Assembly: GCF_017883985.1 (NCBI RefSeq)
Contig: NZ_PRDG01000002.1
Location: forward strand, 62,001 to 126,000
Direction of reading: 5' to 3'
Source: Streptococcus oricebi
GTDB taxonomy: Bacteria > Bacillota > Bacilli > Lactobacillales > Streptococcaceae
Length of the DNA stretch: 64,000 nucleotides
Shown: in pieces, positions 52,535 through 62,020 of the stretch
Layout of the letters: every line of letters starts with the position of its first letter
Position numbering within the stretch: position 1 is the first letter of the stretch
Translations under genes and position numbers: made by a program
Notes under the pieces: generated by a model
Told to the model about the DNA's origin: nothing
The model's database searches: none
The model's input: the letters and a program-made list of their open reading frames with translations, nothing else

Positions 52535-53812
52535 ATGAAGTATGGGATATTACTGTTAATTTTATTTATAATAATACTTGTTTATACCGTGTGTGAAATC
52601 ATTGTCGAAGAAGATAAAGAAAGGAACAATTTTTTAATAAAAAGTTTTGTCGTTTCTTTCTTCTTTCTGTTTCTTCCAGCTTTGGCAATATCGTATATAG
52701 AATATACTACAAATGATATTGGAGATATATTTTTATCTATAATATATTATTTTATGTATTGTTCTATGTTTTTCTTGCTAAAAATAGCTTGGCAAATTAG
52801 AAAATTCTTTTCTAAAAAAAATCAAAATAAATATTTTAAAAAGGAAGATAATGACAAAGAACCATCGAATAGTAGTAAAATAGATACTGGACTTAGGAAA
52901 ATTTTAACTGGAAGTATTGCCATAACAGTTATTTTTTTCTTATTTATATTTTATGGAAATAACATACGAGATATTTTATCACTAGTATCATTTATTTTTG
53001 GAGCTATGTTTGATAAAATTATTGCCCTCTTAAAAGGTCCCAAAGATGTAGAAGATAAGATTTCAGATGAACTAAATTATACTTTTGAACATTTCGCACC
53101 TCTGTTTTTTTATATTATGGCTGTGTCAATATTTTTTATTTCGATTATCTATAAACCGCTCCTTTATTATTTGCTAGAGCAAAAATTTATTGTTTTAGTA
53201 CAGCTAGTCCAGTATAAAATTTTTCTAACTATCATTTTGTTTCTTATATGTTTCTACGTAGTATTGTTTGGATTGGCAATACTTAGTAAAAAGAAAACGG
53301 AAAATAAAAAAGCTAAAATAAATAACTCTTTGAAGAAGAAAATAGATGAAATTCTAAAATCATTGTGCAAGAATTTTTATATTTTAGTCCCGTATATGCT
53401 GTTATTTCTTATCCTATTCCAAAGTTTTTTTATAAGAGAAACAAAAGACTATTCAAAAGGTATCTCTAAATTTAAAGAAGTAGTAAATTCTTCTACAGTA
53501 AAACAAAAAATGTCAGATATAACTAGTATCAGTGTTCAGGATATAAAAGTTTATCCTAGGGTAGAGAAAAATACTTATCTTCTTGTTGTAGTTCCAAAGA
53601 AAGTAAAATATATTGAACAAGGAAAATCTCAGGAATTGGCTGATTATCTTTTGCAGATAGAGCGGGCTACTTTTATAAACAATAGTTTGCCATTACTGAA
53701 GATAGTTGCTCATAGAGATTATCCCAACGATAAAGTATTAGAGACACTCTATGAAAGAAATATTGATATACAAGAAGGCGAAAGCGAAATGATGCCGTAT
53801 AGAGCGGAATAA
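52535..53812 (+). CDS. Multi-pass membrane protein of unknown function in an AT-rich insert
   Basis: The protein has 425 residues from ATG 52535 with AGGAGA upstream, 9 bases after recJ. Hydrophobic segments are near residues 3-24, 33-57, 64-87, 128-148, 152-170, 190-216, 232-255 and 282-302. A basic loop (FSKKNQNKYFKKED) and a soluble C-terminal domain of about 120 residues (ISVQDIKVYPRVEKNTYLL) complete it. No family recognised. Codon use is much more AT-rich than recJ or apt, with many ATA codons, so it was probably acquired and now uses recJ transcription. Confidence 0.8.
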   Translation: MKYGILLLILFIIILVYTVCEIIVEEDKERNNFLIKSFVVSFFFLFLPALAISYIEYTTNDIGDIFLSIIYYFMYCSMFFLLKIAWQIRKFFSKKNQNKYFKKEDNDKEPSNSSKIDTGLRKILTGSIAITVIFFLFIFYGNNIRDILSLVSFIFGAMFDKIIALLKGPKDVEDKISDELNYTFEHFAPLFFYIMAVSIFFISIIYKPLLYYLLEQKFIVLVQLVQYKIFLTIILFLICFYVVLFGLAILSKKKTENKKAKINNSLKKKIDEILKSLCKNFYILVPYMLLFLILFQSFFIRETKDYSKGISKFKEVVNSSTVKQKMSDITSISVQDIKVYPRVEKNTYLLVVVPKKVKYIEQGKSQELADYLLQIERATFINNSLPLLKIVAHRDYPNDKVLETLYERNIDIQEGESEMMPYRAE

Positions 53813-53827
53813 TTCCTAGCTCTTTCT

Positions 53828-53855
53828 TTTACATTCCCTTAAAACGTGGTATAAT
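53828..53855 (+). promoter_or_regulatory. apt promoter (TTTACA-16-TATAAT, extended)
   Basis: TTTACA at 53828-53833 and TGGTATAAT ending at 53855. About 35 bases before the apt ATG, so apt is independent of the insert. Confidence 0.65.
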
Positions 53856-53890
53856 AGGGAGTAAAAAATTTTATAAGAGAAAGAAAAAAT

Positions 53891-54403
53891 ATGGATTTAA
53901 AAGATTATATTGCTACGATTGAAGACTACCCACAGGAAGGGATTACCTTCCGCGATATTAGCCCGCTGATGGCTGATGGCAATGCTTATAGCTATGCGGT
54001 CAGGGAGATTGTTCAATATGCGACCGATAAAAAAATCGACATGATTGTCGGACCAGAAGCGCGTGGCTTCATCGTTGGTTGTCCAGTGGCCTACGAGTTG
54101 GGAATTGGTTTTGCGCCTGTCCGTAAGCCAGGCAAATTGCCAAGAGAGGTCATCAGTGCCGACTATGAAAAAGAGTATGGTCTAGATACCTTGACCATGC
54201 ACGCCGACTCTATCCAGCCTGGTCAGAGGGTCTTGATTGTGGATGATTTACTGGCTACTGGTGGGACGGTCAAGGCGACCATTGAGATGATTGAGCGTCT
54301 GGGTGGCGTGGTTGCTGGTTGTGCCTTCTTGATTGAGCTGGACGAGCTCAAGGGTAGAGAAGCTATCGGTGACTACGATTACAAGGTCTTAATGCACTAT
54401 TAG
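53891..54403 (+). CDS. apt: Adenine phosphoribosyltransferase
   Basis: The protein has 170 residues. The N-terminal FPxxGxxFRDISPL pattern appears as [15 protein letters not shown], the PRPP-binding motif is [16 protein letters not shown] and GPEARGF is conserved. It converts adenine and PRPP to AMP. The last base of the stop codon is the first base of the MET-box palindrome that controls metA. Confidence 0.97.
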   Translation: MDLKDYIATIEDYPQEGITFRDISPLMADGNAYSYAVREIVQYATDKKIDMIVGPEARGFIVGCPVAYELGIGFAPVRKPGKLPREVISADYEKEYGLDTLTMHADSIQPGQRVLIVDDLLATGGTVKATIEMIERLGGVVAGCAFLIELDELKGREAIGDYDYKVLMHY

Positions 54404-54423
54404 ATATAGCTTGAAACTATATC
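54403..54423. promoter_or_regulatory. MET-box (MtaR/MetR-type operator) upstream of metA
   Basis: GATATAG and CTATATC arms surround CTTGAAA. The core ATAGCTTGAAACTAT fits the streptococcal MET-box ATAGTTTSAAACTAT at 14 of 15 positions. Its centre is about 66 bases before the predicted metA start, the usual place for a LysR-type activator site. Confidence 0.8.
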
Positions 54424-54439
54424 TGGTTCGAGAAAAACT

Positions 54440-54472
54440 ATAATTGAAAACTATATCTCCTTACAGTATAAT
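54440..54472 (+). promoter_or_regulatory. metA promoter with second, weaker MET-box
   Basis: TTGAAA (54444-54449) and TATAAT (54467-54472) are 17 bases apart. A weaker MET-box-like sequence (54440-54454, 12 of 15) overlaps the -35, as expected for the second site of a LysR-type regulator. Confidence 0.7.
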
Positions 54473-54500
54473 GGGGTAAAGATACCAAGGAGATAGCTCG

Positions 54501-55445
54501 ATGCCGATTAAGATTGATAAAAAACTACCAGCTGTTGAGATTTTAAGTTCTGAAAATATCTTTGTCATGGACCAAGATCGGGCGGAACATCAGGATATTC
54601 GGCCCTTAAATATTCTGGTCTTAAATCTCATGCCCCAGAAGATGATTACAGAAACCCAGCTTTTGCGCCTCCTTTCCAATAGCCCCCTCCAGGTCAATAT
54701 TGACTTTCTCTACATGACCTCGCACAAGTCCAAGACGACAAGAGCAGAGTATATGGAGACCTTCTATAAGACCTTTGAGGAGGTAGAAAGTCGCTATTTT
54801 GACGGTTTGATTATCACCGGGGCTCCGGTAGAAAATCTGGCCTTTGAAGAGGTGGACTACTGGCAGGAGTTTTGCCGGGTGATTGCCTGGTCCAAGAGTC
54901 ATGTTTATTCGACCCTCCATATCTGCTGGGGGGCTCAGGCAGGCCTCTATGCCCGCTATGGGGTGGATAAGTGCCCCTTACCCAAGAAGCTATCAGGGGT
55001 CTACTATCAGACTAGCCCCCAGAAAAAAAGCCTCCTTTTCCGAGGTTTTGATGATGAATTTTTAGCCCCTCATTCTCGCCATACCCAGGTCCTGAAGGAG
55101 GATGTTGTCCGCCAGACCAATCTGGAGATTTTGGCAGAAGGGGCCGAAGTGGGCCTGTCTATCCTTGCCAGTCGAGACTTGCGGGAGGTTTATAGCTTTG
55201 GCCATTTGGAGTACGACCGGGATACCCTGGCCAAGGAGTATGAGAGAGACTTGACAGCGGGTCTTGCTCCTCAGTTGCCAGAGCATTATTTCCCAGGAAA
55301 TAATCCCCAAAATCGCCCAAGCTTGCGCTGGAATTTAGCTGCTGCCCTCTTCTTTAATAATTGGATTAACTATGCTGTCTATCAAGAAACGCCATTTGAC
55401 TGGGAAAGTCCCGAAAATGACGCGTCCTTCTTTGCTTATTTATAA
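54501..55445 (+). CDS. metA: Homoserine O-acetyltransferase (MetA/HTS family)
   Basis: The protein has 314 residues. Catalytic Cys142 lies in [10 protein letters not shown], the His in [11 protein letters not shown], and the oxyanion region is intact. Residue 111 is Glu (GAPVENL), which in this family indicates acetyl-CoA rather than succinyl-CoA as donor. It activates homoserine for methionine synthesis. AAGGAGATAG precedes the ATG. Two MET-boxes and a promoter lie upstream. dnaD follows 8 bases after the stop. Confidence 0.95.
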   Translation: MPIKIDKKLPAVEILSSENIFVMDQDRAEHQDIRPLNILVLNLMPQKMITETQLLRLLSNSPLQVNIDFLYMTSHKSKTTRAEYMETFYKTFEEVESRYFDGLIITGAPVENLAFEEVDYWQEFCRVIAWSKSHVYSTLHICWGAQAGLYARYGVDKCPLPKKLSGVYYQTSPQKKSLLFRGFDDEFLAPHSRHTQVLKEDVVRQTNLEILAEGAEVGLSILASRDLREVYSFGHLEYDRDTLAKEYERDLTAGLAPQLPEHYFPGNNPQNRPSLRWNLAAALFFNNWINYAVYQETPFDWESPENDASFFAYL

Positions 55446-55453
55446 GAGGTACC

Positions 55454-56131
55454 ATGACATATTTAGCATCTTTTAAAGCTGGCAACTTGGTTTTACCAAG
55501 TGCCCTGCTTTTTCATTTTCAGGAAATTTTTGACTCCAGCGAGGACTTTCTCGTCTGGCAATTTTTCTATTTGCAAAATACGACCTCGCTAGAGGAAATC
55601 AGTCCCAACCAGATTGCCCAAAGTCTGGGCAAGACCATCTCTGAAGTCAATCGCTCCATGTCCCAGTTGACAGAAAAAGGGCTCTTGCAGTACAAGACCA
55701 TTGAGCTAAACGGCGAGATTGAGACGATTTTTGATGCCTCTCCTGCCCTGGAGCGGTTAGATCAAGTCTTACAGGAAACGGGCAAACCCCAGGCTCCTCA
55801 AGCTCCATCTAATAGCTTAAAAGAGCTGGTTGAGGTCTTTCAGCAGGAGCTAGGCAGACTTTTGACTCCTTTTGAGATTGAGGACTTGACCAAGACCTTG
55901 CAGGAAGATAAGACCAATCCAGACCTGATTAAGGAAGCCCTGCGGGAGGCTGTCTTTAATGGCAAGCCCAACTGGAAGTATATCCAGGCCATTCTTAGAA
56001 ATTGGCGGCGAGAAGGAATTACTAGCCTAGCCCAGGTTGAGGCCAAGCGGGCCGAGCGTGAGGCGGCCAATCCCCAGAATGTCAAGGTTACGGATGACTT
56101 CCGTAAGGCGCTGGACCTCTGGAGGGAATAG
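55454..56131 (+). CDS. dnaD: DNA replication protein DnaD
   Basis: The protein has 225 residues. The N-terminal winged helix (about 1-95) has LPSALLFHFQEIFDSSEDF and a helix-turn-helix with PNQIAQSLGKTISEVNRSM. The C-terminal DnaB2 domain has LTPFEIEDLTKTLQEDKTNP and the YIQAILRNW signature. It remodels DNA and helps load the replicative helicase. AAGAGGTACC precedes the ATG. Co-transcribed with metA. Confidence 0.95.
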   Translation: MTYLASFKAGNLVLPSALLFHFQEIFDSSEDFLVWQFFYLQNTTSLEEISPNQIAQSLGKTISEVNRSMSQLTEKGLLQYKTIELNGEIETIFDASPALERLDQVLQETGKPQAPQAPSNSLKELVEVFQQELGRLLTPFEIEDLTKTLQEDKTNPDLIKEALREAVFNGKPNWKYIQAILRNWRREGITSLAQVEAKRAEREAANPQNVKVTDDFRKALDLWRE

Positions 56132-56180
56132 TTGGTTTATCTTTACCTGCATTGTAAGAGAAAAGTATTTTGAAAGCAGG

Positions 56181-56214
56181 CTAGGTCTCAATCTGGGAGA
56201 CCTAGTCTTTTTTT
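56181..56214 (+). terminator. Terminator of metA-dnaD
   Basis: CTAGGTCTC and GAGACCTAG with a 7-base loop, then TCTTTTTTT. Confidence 0.93.
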
Positions 56215-56457
56215 ATAGCCGCTAAAATGGTATACTAGGAGGAAAGATTTGCTATTTCTAAGGGAAGGTCGGGCTTTGTTAGACAAGGGGGCTATCTAGC
56301 TAGCTGCTTGCTTGCGGTCTTGTTGTGAGAGCCTACTTGCTCTGTACTTCCTTGGTTGGCTAGGCTGGGCCAGGAAGTTTTCACAGGGTTTGGCTTTTGA
56401 TTTTTAAGGAAGGGGTCTTTTGATGACGAGTTTTAAAAGAGGAATGGGTAAATAGAG
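56215..56457 (+). other. Long 5' leader of trmK, no known element recognised
   Basis: About 240 bases without a gene. An extended -10 (TGGTATACT, 56228-56236) would give a leader of roughly 215 nt. It contains GGGAAGG, AGCTAGCT and GAGAGC-CTACTT-GCTCTG pairing segments, but I could not fit it to any RNA family, including 6S RNA or a T-box. Confidence 0.45.
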
Positions 56458-57141
56458 ATGAAGATGATTTCTCAGCGTTTGGCGAGAGTGGCTAGCTTTG
56501 TGCCCCAAGGGGCTAGGCTTTTAGATGTGGGGAGCGACCATGCCTACCTACCCATCTATTTGGTGGGACAGGGGAAAATCCAGTTTGCAGTGGCTGGAGA
56601 GGTAGTGGCCGGTCCCTTTGAGTCGGCCCAAAAGAATGTCCAGGAAGAAGGACTGACCCAGCAGATTGAGGTCCGCTTGGCCAATGGTTTAGCGGCTCTG
56701 GAGGAAGAAGACCAGCTTGATACACTGGTTATCGCTGGAATGGGAGGTCGCCTGATTTCAGATATTTTGAGGCAGGGAAGAGACCGCCTTTCGGGTTTAA
56801 ACCGCCTTATTTTACAGCCCAATAATGGTCAGGATGAGCTGCGTAGCTGCCTTGAAGCGCTGGGCTTTGAGATAGTGGCAGAGGATATTTTGGAAGAGGC
56901 TGGGAAATTTTATGAGATTATAGTGGCTGAGCCGGGCCAGACTAGGCTGAACCAAAAACAAGTGCGCTTTGGCCCTTGCCTGCTACTAGAAAAAAGTCCG
57001 GTCTTTCAGAAGCGCTGGACCTTGGAGCTAACCAAGCTCAAAGGGGCCCTGGCTAAAATTCCTAGCCAGCACCAGTCAGAGCGCTCTGCTCTTAGTCAAA
57101 AAATAGGAGAAATTGAGGAGGTGCTCCATGTTAGTAAGTGA
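56458..57141 (+). CDS. trmK: tRNA (adenine22-N1)-methyltransferase TrmK
   Basis: The protein has 227 residues. The SAM site is [16 protein letters not shown] and the family segment [11 protein letters not shown] follows, then a C-terminal coiled-coil pair. It methylates A22 in bacterial tRNAs. The ribosome site before the ATG is weak; ATG 56464 is an alternative. The stop overlaps the Nif3-like gene by 14 bases, a pairing seen in most streptococci. Confidence 0.93.
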   Translation: MKMISQRLARVASFVPQGARLLDVGSDHAYLPIYLVGQGKIQFAVAGEVVAGPFESAQKNVQEEGLTQQIEVRLANGLAALEEEDQLDTLVIAGMGGRLISDILRQGRDRLSGLNRLILQPNNGQDELRSCLEALGFEIVAEDILEEAGKFYEIIVAEPGQTRLNQKQVRFGPCLLLEKSPVFQKRWTLELTKLKGALAKIPSQHQSERSALSQKIGEIEEVLHVSK

Positions 57142-57925
57142 TTTAATCAAGCGTTATGAGGAATTTTGCCCCCAGGACTTGTCCATGGAGGGCGATATTT
57201 CAGGTCTGCAAATTGGTAGTCTGAATAAAGAAGTCAAGCGGGTTATGCTGGCCTTGGACATCAGGGAGCAGACGGTGGCTGAGGCTATCGAAAAGCAGGT
57301 TGACCTGATCATTGTCAAGCATGCTCCAATCTTTCGTCCCCTCAAGGACCTGGTGGCAGATAGGGCGCAAAATAAAATCCTGCTGGACTTGGTCAAGCAG
57401 GATATTGGGGTTTATGTCAGCCATACCAATATTGATGTGGTTGAGAATGGTCTCAATGACTGGTTTTGCCAGCTTTTGGAAATTAAAAATCCAGTCTATC
57501 TCAAGGAGACCCAGCCGGGCTATGGGATTGGCCGGGTAGGAGATATTGCCCCCCAGACTGTGGGAGAATTTGCGGCCCAGGTCAAGCGGGCCTTTGGACT
57601 GGACAGTCTGCGTTTGGTGGCTTATGATAAGGCTGATTTGGAGCGCGTGATTGAGCGGATAGCTATCTGTGGCGGGAGCGGCCAGTCCTTTTATCCTGAT
57701 GTTATTCAAAAGGGAGCCCAGCTCTATCTTACAGGGGATATTTACTACCATACGGCCCAGGAAATGCTGTCCGAGGGGCTCTTGGCCTTGGATCCGGGTC
57801 ATTATATTGAGGTTTTATTTGTAGAGAAATTGGCCCAGAAACTAGGGGCTTGGGCTAGAGAGGAAAACTGGCCTGTGGAAGTGCTAGCTAGTCAGGCTTC
57901 AACCAAGCCCTTTCAGGAAATTTAA
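57128..57925 (+). CDS. Nif3-like dinuclear metal protein (DUF34)
   Basis: The protein has 265 residues from ATG 57128, with GAGGAGGTG just upstream inside trmK. The Nif3/YqfO pattern is seen: [20 protein letters not shown] (metal His), [14 protein letters not shown] and [13 protein letters not shown]. The role is uncertain; GTP cyclohydrolase-I-type activity was proposed for relatives. It is in the trmK transcript and is followed 12 bases later by the oxidase-like gene. Confidence 0.92.
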   Translation: MLVSDLIKRYEEFCPQDLSMEGDISGLQIGSLNKEVKRVMLALDIREQTVAEAIEKQVDLIIVKHAPIFRPLKDLVADRAQNKILLDLVKQDIGVYVSHTNIDVVENGLNDWFCQLLEIKNPVYLKETQPGYGIGRVGDIAPQTVGEFAAQVKRAFGLDSLRLVAYDKADLERVIERIAICGGSGQSFYPDVIQKGAQLYLTGDIYYHTAQEMLSEGLLALDPGHYIEVLFVEKLAQKLGAWAREENWPVEVLASQASTKPFQEI

Positions 57926-57937
57926 GGAAGCTAGAAT

Positions 57938-59032
57938 ATGAAGAAAGTAGCAATCGTTGGTGCAGGGATTGTCGGTGCAACGGCAGCCTATTACTTGAGT
58001 CAGGCGCCTGATTTGGCAGTGACTGTTTTTGATGAGGGCAAGGGTCAAGCGACCAAGGCGGCCGCAGGTATCATCAGCCCTTGGTTTTCCAAAAGGCGCA
58101 ATAAGGCCTGGTACAAAATGGCTCGACTAGGAGCGGACTTTTACCAGACCCTGCTAGCGGACCTGGAGCAGGCCGGTTATTCTGCGGACTTTTACCAGCA
58201 GACGGGGGTCTATCTGCTCAAGAAAAATGAGGAAAAGTTGGCTGAACTCTATGAATTGGCCTTGGAAAGACGGGCGGAGTCGCCCTTGATTGGGGACCTG
58301 CAAATCCTCAAGCGCTCTCAGGTGGAGGAAACTATTCCAGATTTGCAGGGCTTCGAGCGCCTACTCTATGCTTCTGGTGGAGCCAGGGTGGACGGGGCTC
58401 TTTTGACCCAGACCTTGCTAGCAGCCAGCGGTGTTAAGGTCTACTCTAAAAAGGTTGGACTCGAACAACAGGGGACGGACTATATCATTGATGGACAAGT
58501 CTTTGATACGGTTATTCTCTCTTGCGGGGCTTGGTTGGGAGAAGTATTGGCTCCCTTGGGCTATGAGGTAGATGTGCGACCCCAAAAGGGCCAGTTGCGA
58601 GATTATCAGCTTTCTCTGACTACTGACGACTATCCCGTTATCATGCCAGAGGGTGAGCTGGATATTATTCCCTTTGGCGCAGGCAAGGTCAGCGTCGGAG
58701 CCACCCATGAAAATGAACAAGGCTTTGACTTGACGGTGGATAAGGTCTTGCTGGATCAATTGGAAGAAGAGGCTCAAACCTATTTTCCAGCCTTGAAAGA
58801 AGGAGAAGTGCTTGCGGAGCGTGTGGGAACGCGGGCCTATACCAGCGACTTTTCCCCCTTTTTTGGACAAGTTCCGGCCAGTCCCAATCTCTATGCAGCT
58901 AGCGGTCTAGGCTCATCAGGCCTGACGACCGGGCCCTTGATTGGCCAGCAATTAGCCCAGATGGTGCTGGGAGAGGATTTGTTGCTTGAGCCAGAGAATT
59001 ATCCTGTCGCGCGCTATGTAAATAAAGTATAA
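57938..59032 (+). CDS. FAD-dependent oxidoreductase (DAO / glycine-oxidase-like)
   Basis: The protein has 364 residues. The dinucleotide-binding motif VAIVGAGIVGATAAYYLSQA opens the protein, and the DAO fold continues with ATKAAAGIISPWFSKRRNKAW, read here as ATKAAAGIISPWF then SKRRNKAW. The C-terminus has YAASGLGSSGLTTGPLIGQ. It should oxidise a D-amino acid, glycine or another secondary amine with release of hydrogen peroxide. The substrate is unknown. Third gene of the trmK operon. Confidence 0.88.
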   Translation: MKKVAIVGAGIVGATAAYYLSQAPDLAVTVFDEGKGQATKAAAGIISPWFSKRRNKAWYKMARLGADFYQTLLADLEQAGYSADFYQQTGVYLLKKNEEKLAELYELALERRAESPLIGDLQILKRSQVEETIPDLQGFERLLYASGGARVDGALLTQTLLAASGVKVYSKKVGLEQQGTDYIIDGQVFDTVILSCGAWLGEVLAPLGYEVDVRPQKGQLRDYQLSLTTDDYPVIMPEGELDIIPFGAGKVSVGATHENEQGFDLTVDKVLLDQLEEEAQTYFPALKEGEVLAERVGTRAYTSDFSPFFGQVPASPNLYAASGLGSSGLTTGPLIGQQLAQMVLGEDLLLEPENYPVARYVNKV

Positions 59033-59121
59033 TCGAATGTCCAGACTAAAATACTTTTTGGGCCAGGGGCTTGCTCTTTTCCTAATGACATTCTGCTTAA
59101 AAAATGATAGAATGAAGATAC

Positions 59122-59127
59122 TATAAT
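59122..59127 (+). promoter_or_regulatory. -10 box of the rfb (rml) genes
   Basis: TATAAT about 21 bases before the rfbA ATG; no clear -35 was found. Confidence 0.45.
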
Positions 59128-59147
59128 AATTGAAAGGCTTTCACATT

Positions 59148-60017
59148 ATGAAAGGTATTATTCTTGCGGGCGGTTCTGGTACACGTTTGTATCCTTTGAC
59201 TAGGGCTGCTTCTAAACAACTGATGCCGGTTTATGACAAACCGATGATTTACTATCCATTATCAACCCTGATGTTAGCGGGGATTAAGGATATTTTGATT
59301 ATCTCAACTCCGACTGACCTGCCTCGTTTTGAGGACCTTTTAGGGGATGGTTCTGAGTTTGGTATTAGGCTCTCTTATGCGGAGCAACCAAGTCCAGATG
59401 GACTGGCCCAGGCCTTTATCATCGGTGAGGAATTTATCGGCGATGACCATGTTGCTTTGATTTTAGGGGACAATATTTATTATGGTCCGGGCCTCAGCGG
59501 TATGCTACAAAAGGCCGCAACAAAAGAAAGCGGTGCGACTGTTTTTGGCTATCAAGTCAAGGACCCAGAGCGCTTTGGTGTGGTTGAATTTGATGAGAAT
59601 ATGAATGCCATTTCGATTGAGGAAAAGCCAGAGCAACCTCGCTCAAACTATGCGGTGACTGGTCTTTACTTCTACGATAATGATGTGGTAGAGATTGCCA
59701 AGAACATCAAGCCAAGTGCGCGTGGTGAGCTGGAAATTACCGATGTCAACAAGGCTTACCTAGAGCGGGGTGATTTGTCTGTCGAGCTTATGGGTCGTGG
59801 TTTTGCTTGGCTGGATACTGGAACGCATGAAAGCTTGCTTGAAGCAGCCCAGTATATCGAAACGGTGCAACGCATGCAAAATCTGCAAGTGGCCAATCTG
59901 GAAGAAATCGCCTATCGTATGGGCTATATCACAAAAGAAGAGGTGCATAAGCTAGCGCAACCGCTCAAGAAAAATGAGTATGGTCGCTATCTCTTGCGTT
60001 TGATTGGAGAGGAATAA
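59148..60017 (+). CDS. rfbA: Glucose-1-phosphate thymidylyltransferase
   Basis: The protein has 289 residues from ATG 59148; GAAAGG lies 10 bases upstream. The nucleotidyltransferase motif [20 protein letters not shown] and [11 protein letters not shown] with the metal Asp are present. It makes dTDP-glucose from dTTP and glucose 1-phosphate, the first step to dTDP-L-rhamnose for cell-wall polysaccharide. The stop is directly followed by rfbC. Confidence 0.97.
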   Translation: MKGIILAGGSGTRLYPLTRAASKQLMPVYDKPMIYYPLSTLMLAGIKDILIISTPTDLPRFEDLLGDGSEFGIRLSYAEQPSPDGLAQAFIIGEEFIGDDHVALILGDNIYYGPGLSGMLQKAATKESGATVFGYQVKDPERFGVVEFDENMNAISIEEKPEQPRSNYAVTGLYFYDNDVVEIAKNIKPSARGELEITDVNKAYLERGDLSVELMGRGFAWLDTGTHESLLEAAQYIETVQRMQNLQVANLEEIAYRMGYITKEEVHKLAQPLKKNEYGRYLLRLIGEE

Positions 60018-61705
<1,688 letters not shown>

Positions 61706-61711
61706 GTTTTT

Positions 61712-61757
61712 ACCATTAAGAGGTAGCCTTCAAGGAGCCTTTTAATGGTTTTTTTCT
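61712..61757 (+). terminator. Terminator of the rfb genes
   Basis: ACCATTAA and TTAATGGT arms, with GCCTT/AGGxGC pairing inside, then a long T run. Confidence 0.88.
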
Positions 61758-62020
61758 TGGCATTTTCAGTAAGCAAAAAATAGAGGAAGGAACTGCTTAG
61801 AAGGGGGGCTTGATGGGGATTTTGAAAAAATGTTTGTAAGTATTTGTTAACTTTTGATAAGAGCTAGCTTTTTAGGGGAATATTTTATATAATACACTAT
61901 AGAAGAATTTGTCTGGATTTTTTCAAAAACAGGTGGTCATAAGGGAGCAGGTCAAAGCAAGGGAGACTGGCTACTTGTAGGTTCAGACTAGTATTAAAGA
62001 GAAGCGTTTTAGGTGGATAG
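61758..62020 (+). other. Leader and promoter region of the GT8 gene
   Basis: 263 bases without a gene. A TATAAT at 61888-61893 lies in an AT-rich patch with no convincing -35. The leader would be about 120 nt. AGGTGG at 62011-62016 is the ribosome site. Confidence 0.5.

Noticed and set aside
56240..56440. 6S RNA or other known structured RNA in the trmK leader
   Set aside because: The ends do not form the long closing stem of 6S RNA, and no known motif was found.
57200..57802. Minus-strand open frame of 200 codons over the Nif3-like gene
   Set aside because: Shadow; the plus strand encodes a recognised family.
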